DNA of 64,000 nt, taken from contig QAOA01001066.1 of assembly GCA_003255065.1 (NCBI GenBank), positions 1,593,840-1,657,839 on the forward strand, given 5' to 3'. The stretch's first letter is position 1, and every line of letters begins with the position of its first letter. Shown here piece after piece: positions 13,300-27,740 of this stretch. Position numbers and translations under genes: made by a program. This stretch comes from Cercis canadensis. Its lineage: Eukaryota > Streptophyta > Magnoliopsida > Fabales > Fabaceae. The notes below the pieces were generated by a model. The model saw nothing but the letters and a program-made list of their open reading frames with translations, did not search any database and was not told the origin of the DNA.

Positions 13300-14419
13300 G
13301 GCTTTGATGAGCTTCTTCAGCGTCTACTTGTAAGTTGTAAGCTGATATCTCCCTAGTCCAAAGTTCACCTCGGTAGTAAGTAGTAACTCTGTTTTGCTGG
13401 ACCAGCGTGAGATTTACGTTGAGAAATGAGAATGGAACCGCTTGCTGATTGAGGTCGGTCATATGCTCTGTGGGCCTATAATGACCCATTACGGTGCTAG
13501 ATGTAACTGAACTGAATGATGGGCTGAAGAAGGATATTTAACTGAATGAAAATTATTCAGGGCCGAAAAAGAGAAAAAGGTGAAGTTTCAAATTAACAGA
13601 AAGTTAGTGAACTTTTACAATTACGGGAGATTATTGTGTAAGTGTTAATATGGAAGATAAATCATGGCAGTCAAAGAATTTTTTTTATCCTTTATCTCCG
13701 CATGGAATTTTTTGGAAATATTTTAATTTTATGTGTTCCTTTTTTTTTTTTTTTTTTTATTACTCTATTGTTTTACTTTAATTTTTGTATATTCTTCTAT
13801 TTTTTTATTTACATTTAAAATATTTTCATACCTTTTAAATATGAGATTAATATCTTTTTAAGATAGAAGCAGTAAGACTTTTAGTCTAGTACGCCTTGAG
13901 ACTCAACCTACTTCCACTTAACTAACATCTTGTTAATTATATTCTTCTATTTTAATTATCCACCATCTCATTTTTTATTTTCCAATTACGTCTTTTTATA
14001 CACTCATTTAGTACTGTAGTCTGTAGTTTATGTCTTAACTATAATATTTTGTTACATGATGTTTCCATAATAAATAAAAAAATGAAATATATGAAATAAG
14101 AATGAGACGGTGTATGGTTTTTATTTGTATAATGTCATTTAATAAAGAGGAAAACGTAAAATCACAAAATTAGTAATTTTTTTATTGAGATGACATTTTC
14201 ATGATGATAATTATGTAATTTAAAAAATACTATGAACTTCTATTTATATTTTTTTCACTTCCTCTACAATCTTTAAGATCAAACCAGCTTCTTTATTTAT
14301 TTTTCTCAAATTCCTAAACTTTAATATCTTTGATCACTTTTTTTGTTCTTTACATGACAACCTGAAGAACTGAATATAAAATATTGTCCAATCTATTGAG
14401 ATCTATCACTTGAGAATCT
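13300..14419. other. Spacer between aminopeptidase and beta-glucosidase
   Basis: Contains the aminopeptidase promoter (TGGGCC at 13471-13476) and the beta-glucosidase 3-prime flank. A 19-T run lies near 13740. No other gene seen. Confidence 0.55.
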
Positions 14420-17623
<3,204 letters not shown>

Positions 17624-17632
17624 TTTTGCCTT

Positions 17633-17674
17633 CGAAAAAATTACAGAAATAAAAAANCGAAAAAATTACAGAAA
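17633..17674. other. Assembly join: 17-bp direct repeat around N
   Basis: The same 17 bp (starting CGAAAAAATTACAG) lie on both sides of a single N at 17657, at 17633-17649 and 17658-17674. This is what unmerged overlapping contig ends look like. Confidence 0.7.
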
Positions 17675-17819
17675 AAAAAAAAAAAAAAAAAAGAATATGA
17701 CCTAAGCAGGAAAACAAATAAACTCACCAAATCAACCTAAAAGAAAATTTGAATTTCAGTACAAATGAATAACTATATAGAGGATTTGTAAAAAGGAAAA
17801 AAAGAAAAAGAGTAGACTG

Positions 17820-18060
17820 AGGATTCTTGAGCTCGTCCAGAATTTCACAATAAACAATCAGAACAAACAGAAAAACAGAAAGAAAATTGTCAGAGATAAG
17901 ATTATACCGAGGGCCTGGAAAGCAGTTGGAGAAGCATTCAAGTTCGAAGCTGATCATATCAGAAACCACGGAACAGCTTTCTTCTTATAAGACTTATATG
18001 GCTTTGTCAAGATTGATTTTTAAATATTCTGGCTTTGATGAGATTTCTGACTTTCAGTAT
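17820..18060 (-). pseudogene. Decayed copy of aspartyl aminopeptidase exon 1
   Basis: A 26-bp block at 17917-17942 is identical to 13227-13252 inside aminopeptidase exon 1. Similarity continues both ways: into the first intron (17820-17910 against about 13135-13217) and past the start codon into the 5-prime flank (to about 18060 against 13330). Read on the minus strand it retains VVSD-ISF...LNASPTAF and a GT donor just after it, but the start codon is lost and a 4-nt insertion shifts the frame. It therefore cannot make the aminopeptidase N-terminus. It sits about 200-440 bp upstream of the beta-glucosidase ATG on the same strand, so it may serve as promoter or 5-prime leader there. That role is inference. 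Confidence 0.8.
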
Positions 18061-18250
18061 TGACTTCCCCAGCTGGCTAGCCGGAGACTGAAATAATGAG
18101 TATCAATTTTAAATTTTATCTTTGACCAGCTTCTTAGGCATGTAGCCAAATAAGAATGTCAATAGCTCCAGTCATAAATTCAAATAGTACACCCAACAAA
18201 AATTAAAATAGAGCCGTCATGTAGCTTAACAGTCTCTTATTTTATTTCTT

Positions 18251-18366
18251 TAAAAATGATACAGTTAACATCACTCCACACACAGTCTACACTATTATTA
18301 CATTATTTCTTTGGTGAAAGAATAATGTAATAATAATAGTGTAGACTGAATAGTATATCATTTTTT
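18251..18366. mobile_element. Near-perfect foldback (MITE-like hairpin)
   Basis: Two arms of about 30 nt (18284-18312 and 18317-18347) are inverted copies differing by small slips, with a loop of only about four bases (GGTG). A second, weaker pairing (AAAATGATA at the left edge, TATCATTTTTT at the right) extends the foldback to about 115 bp. It lies in the 1.07-kb spacer between the divergent beta-glucosidase and O-fucosyltransferase starts. It could be a tiny MITE or a hairpin RNA source. Confidence 0.6.
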
Positions 18367-18696
18367 GTTCACATCAATCCCGAGAAGCATATCCGATTTT
18401 TCCAGGGTAGTTTTGGTATTCTAGCATCATAGGAAACTCTAGCCAACGGCCTGAACCTAATTTTCCCGGGAAAATCAGACCTATCAACAACTGATATTCT
18501 TATGTGACCAAAACGCCCTTCACAATGTCTAGCCCATTACCTCCCTTCTTTGCAATTGTGCTATGTTATTTGTACAAGGATCAAAGGGTAAATCAGGCTT
18601 TGGATCTGTTCTACTTACAGCTTTTCTCTTAGACCTTTCTCTGACAAGAAAATTTGCAGTTTGTTTTGTCATTTCAAAGCAGATAAGCTAGCTCTC

Positions 18697-20835
18697 ATGG
18701 CCAAACCAAGAACCATGAAGAACCCCTTCATCACAGTGACTCCACGCCCATTCTTTTACTTTCTCAGTTTTTATCCCCTTGCTTCGTCCCTCTTCTTTCT
18801 CAAGAAGAAACCCAAAAGCCAAAAGTTAAGCTCAGCCGAAAATGTCTCCCTTTTCATCCTTTCTTTCTTAATTTCCTTCACTTTCTTGGGAATTTCGTTC
18901 CTCCGTATCATACCCATTTCTCAGAACTCAACCACTTGTACTCTGATTTCCCCAACTTCATCTTTTTCAACAACATCTTTGCACAGCCCTGTTTTCTCAG
19001 CCTCGCTCTTCTCAACTGGTGCTGACAATGAGGACGAGCCAAGTCTCTCAAAGAGTGTGATGGTTCCATTACCGGCTTATGGGATTGTGGGAAATGTTTC
19101 CGAGGAGCAGAGAGCGTTATGGAAGCAACCAGATGGGGAAGGGTACAAGCCCTGTCTTGATTTTAGTATCGTGTACCGAAAAGCTTCAGCCAAGATTTCG
19201 AAGGAGAAGAGGAGGTTCTTAATGGTGGTGGCTTCAGGGGGATTGAACCAACAGAGGAATCAGATTGTTGATGCAGTTGTTATTGCGAGGATTCTTGAAG
19301 CTGCATTGGTCGTGCCTGTCTTGCAGCTTAATTTGATTTGGGGAGATGACAGGTATACAGAATGCACATGTTATTTATCAGAATTGTTGCTTTCTTTCTA
19401 CGGAATAACATGAGTTTGCCAAATCTTGCAGTGAATTTTCGGATATCTTTGATGTAACACATTTCAAGAGAATCCTGAAAGCTGATGTGCAAATTGTATC
19501 ATCTTTACCCTCCACACATTTGATGTCAAGACAAACCGTTGAAAACAAGATTCCTCATGATGTTTCGCCCCATTGGATCCGTAGTAGATTCTTTAGACAA
19601 GTACGGGCCCTTGATTTTTGAACTCTCAGGGGAAATCAAAATACCCTACCTGTTTTTTCGTTTTTTCTACCGAAAGAATCATTGTTTAAAATTTTCTGGT
19701 TTATTTAGCTTAAAGAAGAAGGCGTCCTAGTGTTAAAAGGATTAGATTCTAAGCTTTCCAAGAATCTCCCACCTGATCTGCAGAAGCTTCGGTGCAAGGT
19801 ATATTTGCAATCTATCTCCAAACAAATTTACATAAAATATCAAACAGTTTGCTTCACTTTCTGTATCTGCACTGTAGGTAGCTTTCCATGCGTTGAGATT
19901 TGCAGCACCAATTCGGGAGCTTGGGGATCGTCTTGCAAGGAGAATGTGGATTGAGGGTCCATACATTGCACTTCATCTGAGGCTAGAAAAGGATGTGTGG
20001 GTCAGAACTGGATGTCTTACTGGTTTAGGTCCAGAATATGACAATGTTATCACTAAAATCCGGGAATCACAACCCGAATACCTCACTGGAAGGTTAAACA
20101 TGAGCTATGTACAACGGCGACTTGCAGGACTATGCCCTCTAAATGCATTAGAAATGGCAAGGTAAGACTACATGAACTCAATACTTAACACTATTTAGGG
20201 CCATTGGTGAGGTAGCTATAAGCTAGCTAATTGGAGATTCTTTTAATTTTGTGACTGGTCAGGTTCCTCAAGGCTCTAGGAGCACCAAGAAGTGCACGCA
20301 TATACAGTGCAGGAGGAGAACCTTTTGGTGGAAGCGAAGCTCTGTATCCACTTGTTGCAGAATTTCCCAATTTAGTGACAAAGGAGATGTTGGCAAAAGA
20401 AGGAGAACTCTCTCCTTATGTTAATAAGTCCTCTACTCTTGCTGCCATTGACTATATTGTCTCACTGAGCAGTGATGTCTTTGTTCCTTCCCATGGTGGG
20501 AATATGGGTCGAGCCATGCAGGTAACCATTTCAGACTCGTCAATCAAACAATTTCCATGTTTCCTATTTTGTATTGTTTGGTAAATTCTGTTTTTCCCTG
20601 ACAGGGTCACCGTGCCTATGTGGGACATAGGAAATACATAAAGCCAAACAAAAGAGCAATGCTTCCTTTCTTTGAAGACACCACCATTTCTGATGAAGTG
20701 TTTGGGAAAATCATCAGGAAGCTGCACAGCAAATCTCAGGGGCAGCCAGAACCCCGAACTAATAGGAGAGACAGAGATGTAATTGCACACCCAGTGCCTG
20801 AGTGCATGTGTAACCACAGAACAGGAATTTTTTAG
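18697..20835 (+). CDS. O-fucosyltransferase family protein (GT106-type)
   Basis: Plant-specific GDP-fucose O-fucosyltransferase-like protein, expected to be a Golgi type II membrane protein; plant members act on wall polysaccharides or proteins and the acceptor here is unknown. Six exons: 18697-19352, 19432-19600, 19709-19798, 19878-20161, 20263-20521, 20605-20835; total 1689 nt, 562 aa, all phases consistent. A short basic N-terminus precedes one membrane segment (residues about 51-72) and a Ser/Thr-rich stem. The domain begins near MVVASGGLNQQRNQIVDAV. The nucleotide-binding HxRxExD motif is HLRLEKD at 338-344, and FVPSHGGNMGRAMQGHRAY is the conserved C-terminal block. ATG 18697 is the first in-frame ATG. 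It is divergent from the beta-glucosidase gene. Intact. Confidence 0.93.
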
Positions 20836-21590
20836 GCCATTAAGCAAGAATGCTCTTAATTCCATTAGGGGCATAACCTTTTTTCTCTTGTTTTCTATAA
20901 TGTATCTATCAATTTTTTCTAACGTACTTAGTGAGAAAAAAATCTATGAAAGCAAACACTTTAATTCTTATGACTAAAAAAAGTGTTACTAGACTTAATT
21001 ATTTACTTAGCACAAAGTGAATGAATAAAAATGAACAAACCACTATATCATTTGTAACGAACTCTATAAAAAGCTTATACAACTTATAAACATGAACTTT
21101 TTTTTGTTAATTTTTATTTATTTTTAACTACGTCAATTCCCTATTTATTTACTCACAGACGAAATGAGTGATTTAAAAATATCTCCAATAAGTTAAATGG
21201 TGGGAGAAATAGGTTATGGATAATTTCAAAATACAATTTTAAAAAAAAATTATTGAGAAATCAAATGGGGTGCCCCCGTGAGGGTTAGATATGGCATTTT
21301 ATGATTTAATGTAATGTAATTCATATTACATTAAAACTTGATTATGTTTTTTTTTTTTAGTCTGGAATTTGATTATTTATTTTTTTGCTAATGGAATTTG
21401 ATTATGATTTATGAGCACATAAAAGAACTTCATCATGAGTGTACCGGACCAGATTCGAAATAAGATAAGAGTGGACCAGGCCAGATTTGAAATAAGGCCC
21501 AATCATGGGCCTAAAGCCTCCTTATTACAAACCGCCTTCTTTCTAGAAAAAATAAAATAAAATTATTGACCGACTTCTTAGTTCACACAC
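20836..21590. other. Spacer with CDKG upstream region
   Basis: 3-prime flank of the O-fucosyltransferase, then an AT-rich stretch. GGCCCA (21496-21501) and TGGGCC (21506-21511) form a site II pair, and a TATA-like TATTTATA lies near 21591. These probably belong to the CDKG promoter. Confidence 0.5.
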
Positions 21591-21598
21591 GATATTTA

Positions 21599-22157
21599 TA
21601 GCCCAACCCTAACCGCGTAACGCTTCAACGAAGAAAGAGATTCCATAGGCGGCTGGTGTCGATCGCGTTTTTCCTGTGGTTCTAATCGCCGTTGCTCTTT
21701 CATCCTTTCCTTCTCCGTTGGTGTCTGTGTCGCCGGTAAGGCTATTTGATACCTGTGAAAATTATCGAGCAGCAGCGACCATCTAGGGTTTTGTTCGTGC
21801 TCTGATTGATCCTCGATATCCAAATTTCTCTGATTGCTTTTTTGATATTTTGTTGTTTTCCAAATTTGATACAATTCTCTGTTGATTGTCTATGTACTCT
21901 GCTGATTTATAGCATACGATAGGGCTTGTGGAAGAAATACTGAGGAGAAATAAAGTTAAGGAAGGAATAATTGAATTTTTCAGTTTTCGAGTCAGGTGTT
22001 AAATTAGGGTTATTTGAATTGAAAAACAAAAAAAAATTGAATAATTGTTCTTTTTGGGAATTAGGGTTGGAAATATAGGATTTTGGTGTTAGGGTTTGAA
22101 TACATCTTTCCCTCAAAAATTGATTACTGATTACGAGGACTTGTGCTTGTCAATCAC
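21599..22157 (+). promoter_or_regulatory. CDKG 5-prime leader, probably with an intron
   Basis: Between the TATA-like box and the CDKG ATG, GTAAGG at 21736 is a good splice donor inside the leader. Telo-box-like TTAGGGTTT sequences occur near 22090. The acceptor is not resolved, so the leader intron is inferred. Confidence 0.4.
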
Positions 22158-24439
22158 ATGGCGGCAGGGCGATACAGTGTTTTGAGCAGAAGGGAGTCTC
22201 ACAAATATAGTTCCGATAAGGAATTTGATCATTATAGGAATGGGTCTTCTGGCGTGGAAGTGCGGTCTCGCAAACACCATGTCACAGATAAGAATGGGCA
22301 TCTATCTTCATCAGTTGTGCAGAATTCAGATTCTGGGCGGAATGGGTTTTATGGAAGTAAAGAAGAGAGGGAGCAAGGAGAAATCTACGCTGAACATGAT
22401 GCTTTGGCGCCGCCTGAGAAGAGAAGGAAGTTTTCTCCAATTGTATGGGACCTAGGAGAGAAAGAAGTAAGAATATCTTCTAAAAACAGGATCACACAGG
22501 TTACTTCCCTTTCTCCTACTTATCCATCTCTTCCAGGCACTCAGGAAGCCAATGGCGTGCTGCATGAGGATGTTTCCTTGCCCAAGTCTGCAGCTGATTT
22601 GTCTTGTGTGATGCCTCAAGAACATTCAAGCAATGGTAATCAGTTTGGAGAAAATTGTGTGCAAGGATGGAACATTGCAATGTCAAGGTGGGCCTTTGAT
22701 GGTCATTCACCAAGGGATGCATTTAATGACGAATTCATACATGGCAAAGAGAGCTCAAGTCCTGAAAGTGGTGAATTTCGAAGGGAAAGTTCAGAAGGCA
22801 AAACAACTAGATCATCAGGAAGCAGTGGAGGAAGTCGTTATTTGGGCCCATCAAGTGAAGATACTGATTCTGAAAAGGAATTTTCTGCTGTTGACTCTAT
22901 GGACTTTGATGAGGAACATGGTGAAACTGCTTATCTTAGTCACCAATCATCTGATTCTGATGATAATGGTGGTTTACTACAGGTACAAAGAAAGATAAAT
23001 ATGGTTCAGAGTTGCAGAAGTATATTCGAATTTGAAATGATTAAGAAAATAAATGAAGGAACTTATGGTGTAGTCTATAAAGCTAGGGATAAGAAGTCGG
23101 GTGAAATAGTAGCATTAAAGAAGGTGAAGATGAACATAGATAGGGATGGCTTTCCATTGTCGTCCTTGAGAGAAATGAACATTCTCTTGTCTTTTAATCA
23201 TCCTTCCATTGTGGATGTTAAAGAAGTAGTCGTGGATGATTTTGATGGTGTTTTCATGGTAATGGAGTACATGGAATATGACCTCAAGGGCTTCATGGAG
23301 GAAATGAAGCAGCCGTTTAGTATAGGGGAAGTAAAATCCTTGATGTGGAAGCTCCTCCAGGGTGTCAAATATATCCATGACAACTGGGTCCTACACAGAG
23401 ACTTGAAAACATCAAATATTCTTCTAAACAAGGAGGGTGAGTTGAAAATATGTGACTTTGGATTATCTCGCCAGTATGCAAGCCCACTGAGGCCATATAC
23501 TCCTGTTGTGGTTACTCTATGGTACAGGTGAGTGGCATGGTACTTCTATTTTCGTTGAATTTCATGTCTGCCGATATCTCTGGCGACATATTTTTTAGCT
23601 ATACAGTATTGACTAAGAAATCTCAGATATGAGGAACTTATTATGTATTGTGTATTGATTTTCTGTGCAGAGCGCCTGAGCTTTTATTAGGTGCTAAAGA
23701 GTACTCGACAGCTATTGATCTGTGGTCTGTGGGTTGCATAATGGCTGAATTAATTGCCAAGGAGCCTCTGTTCAAGGGAAAAACTGAAGTTGAACAGCTT
23801 GATAAGGTTATTATTGTTTAAGCTACTTGATTTTATCTTTTGTTTTTACCCCCACATTATCTATGTTCAAAACTCCTAGTAACACAAATGTCAACTGTCT
23901 ACAGATTTTTCGAATCCTAGGCACACCGGATGAGATGATGTGGCCTGGATTATCCAAATTACGTGGGTCGAAAGCTAATTTTGTTAAGCAACCGTAAGTT
24001 GTCTTACTTTCTTTTATTTTACCTTTCTAATTTTAAAAACAAATCTGCTTTTTTTCTAATTAACCTGTTCATTGCTTACTCTGTAACTAAAAATTATTAG
24101 TATAATAATTTCAGGTATAGTCTGTTACGGAAGAAGTTTCCAGCTGCATCTTTTACAGGTTCGCCAGTTCTGTCAGAATTGGGATTTGACTTGTTGAACA
24201 AACTTCTGACTTATGACCCTGAGAAGGTATATTTCATTATGTAGTAATTTGTTCTTCGGTTCTACTGTTAATAACTGAATCAAAAGGTGTATAGGTATGC
24301 TTTTTAATTGTTTTTAAATCTCTTACTTTATTTTTTCCAGAGGATAACTGCTGAGGATGCTCTCCTTCATGATTGGTTCCGTGAAGTCCCTCTTCCAAAA
24401 AACGATTTCAGGCCTGCTTTTCCTCCTCGCCATGGTTAG
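22158..24439 (+). CDS. CDKG: Cyclin-dependent kinase G (PITSLRE/CDK11-like)
   Basis: Nuclear Ser/Thr kinase of the CDKG group, which pairs with L-type cyclins and acts in pre-mRNA splicing and meiotic pairing in Arabidopsis. Five exons: 22158-23527 (1370 nt), 23671-23806, 23905-23993, 24115-24226, 24341-24439; total 1806 nt, 601 aa, near the length I recall for Arabidopsis CDKG1. Residues 1-290 are low-complexity, rich in Ser, Glu and Asp. The kinase domain follows: INEGTYG (298-304), ALKKVKM, the cyclin-binding helix PLSSLRE (333-339, the group's PITSLRE motif), HRDLKTSN (from 413), DFGLSR (433-438), [12 protein letters not shown]. All catalytic residues are present. The ATG at 22158 opens MAAGR, as in family members. 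Tail-to-tail with the 4CL-like gene across 4.3 kb. Confidence 0.95.
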
Positions 24440-26011
24440 AACAGGTACTTTTGGCTGGTGGCTGGTGAAAAACTTCATGGGGACAATGTTGTTTTATTGT
24501 CATTGTCTCCAACTTTCTCTCACAAAGTTATTGATCATGTGCAAAGAACAATGTGATTGGCAAAGGGTAGGGCAAACTACTCTGCTAGACGCTGGGTTGA
24601 TAAAATTAGAAAGCAGCTAATCAATGCAGTGGCTTGAGAAGGTGTGGGTCTGCACCTGATGTCGTTTTCTCTTAATTTTTAACCCAAATTCAATGTATTC
24701 TCTGTCTATGAATTGCAATGGCTAAAATATGTACATATATTTCAGGATTTTCCTTAATAAATGATGAATTCTTGCAATGGTAATGTTCTTATCCTTTGCA
24801 AGCCTTCTCTTTTGTGGACAGTGGTAACGTTCTTTCCTTTTGTGCAGTTTATTTTCACTTTTATTTTGTGGAGTTCATTGTTGGTGACAGTCCAGGTCGC
24901 ATGCCATTATGCACCATCGATGTTGGTTTTATGTTTTATTGGTAATAATATTATAATAGTTATTTTTGAGAGGACAAATATACGTGAGGTACAAGATGAA
25001 TAGTAATTACATTATGGAGCACAGAGCAGTAGTGCTTTTTACAATGCAATATTTTTACAACAATTCGGGCTTCTCGTAGATATATTTTCCATCGTCTTCT
25101 ATGATCATTATTGTGGGTTTTTTAAGGCTTTAGGTTTGTATAGGATTTACATGCACTTAATGGTTTTCCCTTGTTGCTTGGGTGTTACATTTTTTAGTGG
25201 GTTTTCTCACACAAATGATGATATTGGAACTGCGATTGTAGTTTGACTTGTTACTTCACCTTCACCGTTGATGTGGCCATCAGGCTTGGCACTTTTCGCG
25301 GTGGGTTCATATTTTCTTCTGCTTTCGGTGCTTTTGAGGTATGCAGTACCCTTTCTGTTTACGTTGTTACCTTGAACTGTCTTCTCCTTTTGCAGCATGA
25401 ATTTTTACACTTCTCATTATTTAATTTCTTGGTTATTGTGGTTTAAGATAATGCAAATACATTGATGATTTGGATTGAGATTTTGAGTAAAATGCCATCT
25501 TTTTTCCTTTCGCATACAAGAGTAAACAATAACTACAACTGATATGCACTATGCATGCTAGTGAGACAAGTATGTTTCGTTTCTCATTGTGGTTCGCCTG
25601 CATATTGTTCGTGCTTTTTATATCTTGCGAGTTATATCAGACCTGGGGAATCTGTTCGCCGTCTTGTAGTTAGAATGTTGATAGTTATTGACAATCTATA
25701 ATCGTTGGGCACGAGAAAGTCTATTGGACGGACATCTATAATCGTTAAAAAAGGAAGGGTGGAAATTAAATCAGTTGAACGTTGTAGATCTGGAAAATTC
25801 GCCGCATTCATTGATTGTTTTCTTAGTTTTGTTTGTATTATAGATGAACTCCAACTGGGTGAGATAAGAATCGCTGTAATAAGAATTTGATGCATAAGTA
25901 GAGATTGTTGTTATTTTCTCTGTTCAGAATGTCAACCCAGCAAAACCGGTGAAAGGTGACAGTTAGCGGTGCCCACCCCCACGTTGAGCCCAGTGCAGAA
26001 AACGAAGTGTA
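24440..26011. other. 3-prime flank and unassigned spacer
   Basis: Begins with the CDKG 3-prime UTR. Short open frames around 25240-25440 and 25700-25890 match nothing I recognise. A short sequence ATCTATAATCGTT recurs at about 25694 and 25733. No gene supported. Confidence 0.5.
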
Positions 26012-26019
26012 TGTATGGT

Positions 26020-26705
26020 CAATGTTTTAAAAATTGAATTGGTGTGACAAAAAGTATTTGGTTGGACTGTTGATTGAAACGGTTGAATTGAAAGCTTTTT
26101 TTAAACTTGAAGATTTACAAAGAAGAAAATATGAAAGGGGAAGCACAAATTATTAAAATTAATTCATAAATAAAAGTCTTAAATTTAAAAAATTAAAATA
26201 ATTAAAAATTTAAAAGATAGAAAATTTTAATTTATATATACTTAATTTAAAATGATATCTTATAATAATATTAGATTGTTTTAAATAGTTAACATTTTTT
26301 ATAAGTTTATATTTTTTAAGATAATCAAGTTTATAATATAAAAAAATTAGATAATTAGAACATATAAATAAATAATCAGATAATCATAACAAGAAAAAAA
26401 AGGAGATATATAGTCACATAGTACTAGCTAGACAACTAAATAAATAAATAATTAAAAAACCAATAAAATTATGAATAATAGACTAAGAGAAAAAAATATA
26501 TATAAAATGACTGGTAATTCAACTTGGTATAGTATATATATATATTTATGTAATTTTCTATTTACCTATTATAATGAAAATATATACTAAATATTAAAAA
26601 GTATAAAAAATGACAAACATGGTCTTGTGGTAGTTTTTCTTAAAAGTCATGCACGTCCATGTGCTGATTCAAACTCAGCTGTCCGTTTTGATTTTTAAAA
26701 CATTG
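26020..26705. mobile_element. Non-autonomous hAT-like DNA transposon
   Basis: Terminal inverted repeats of about 18 bp: left end CAATGTTTTAAAAATTGAA, right end the inverse of CAATGTTTTAAAAATCAAA. The flanks TGTATGGT (26012-26019) and CGTATAGT (26706-26713) match at six of eight bases, consistent with an aged 8-bp hAT target duplication. The interior is AT-rich with no transposase. Near the right end TGGTCTTGTGGTAG (26620-26633) and GATTCAAACTC (26666-26676) resemble Pol III A and B boxes. Confidence 0.7.
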
Positions 26706-26734
26706 CGTATAGTTATCAAAAAAGAAAACTTTTT

Positions 26735-26965
26735 GGTGGTATTTGGTATAGAGATTTTTTTTTGTTTTTGTTTTTAAAAATTATTTTTTGTTTTTTAAAA
26801 CAATAAAACAGAAAAAAATTGTTTGATTGGGCTATTTTTAAAAATATGTTTTGAAAACTTCTTTTCACAAAATTATTTTAAAAATAAAAACAAAACACTG
26901 ATAGGGTTGTTTTTGAAAATTGTTTTTAAAAACAAAAAAATAAAAACACTTTCAAACACATCTAT
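26735..26965. mobile_element. MITE related to the Harbinger-like end at 54.5-54.8 kb
   Basis: A 230-bp A/T-tract-rich palindromic element: starts near GGTGGTATTTGG and ends near CAAACACATC. The inside is runs such as GTTTTTAAAAAC in both orientations. The same style of terminal sequence closes the Harbinger-like scrap at 54540-54780 (ending CAAACACACCC), which suggests a shared family. Confidence 0.55.
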
Positions 26966-26974
26966 CATTCTTTG

Positions 26975-27740
26975 AAATCCTGTTCATGGGAATCTTGTTC
27001 TCAGAAATGTTACAATTTATGTTGATTGGCCATAAACATATATGACAGAGTTGGATATTCATTCATGAGAATTTTATTTCTTTATGTTTGATTTAAATGT
27101 TATTTTTCTGAGAATCTATGTTCAAAAATACTTTTATTTAAATTTGGATGAAAAAAATTGTTATTATATATTATTTTTATTGTGAGACTCACATATAACA
27201 AATAATATGAAAAAAAAATACATTTTTTGCACGCAAAGTGGAAAAAAATAATAATAATAATTCAAATACATATTTTGTCCACATAATTTTTTGCTTTTTT
27301 TGTTGACTGAAATTAAAATATGAAAGTTATACCAAATTTGATATTTTATTCTTCTCCACAAAAATAAAGTCTATGAGTTGTAGTACTAACTAATGAAATT
27401 ATTCCAAAAAAAAAAAAAAAAACTTAGGTGAGAGTAAGGGTGGGTAAAATAGTCATTTTATTTGAAAAAAAATTTCTCTATGTTATGAGAATCCAAGATT
27501 TCCAACTTTCCATGAGAATATTTTGTAAAAAATTTACCCCAAAATTATTTTTGGGAATCTTATTTTTCTGGTAATATTTTAAAAAAAATTTGTGCCAAAC
27601 ATGAGAATCTTACTTTTAGATTACTAATAAATTAAAAAAAAAATTCTTATTTGAAGATTGAGATTCCCAAAATTCTTAGTGGATGTTGACATTTGGAAGA
27701 TTGAGATATACCTTATTTTTTGATGTAGTTAAAGAATGAG
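26975..27740. repeat. Imperfect foldback region, possible older MITE
   Basis: The left part carries GGGAATCTTGTTCTCAG and related GAGAATCT words; the right part carries the inverse (GAGATTCCCAAAATTCTT). The interior is AT-rich and non-coding. Ends and target duplication are not resolved. Confidence 0.35.

Noticed and set aside
20452-20874. 140-codon antisense open frame
   Set aside because: Shadow of O-fucosyltransferase exons 5 and 6.
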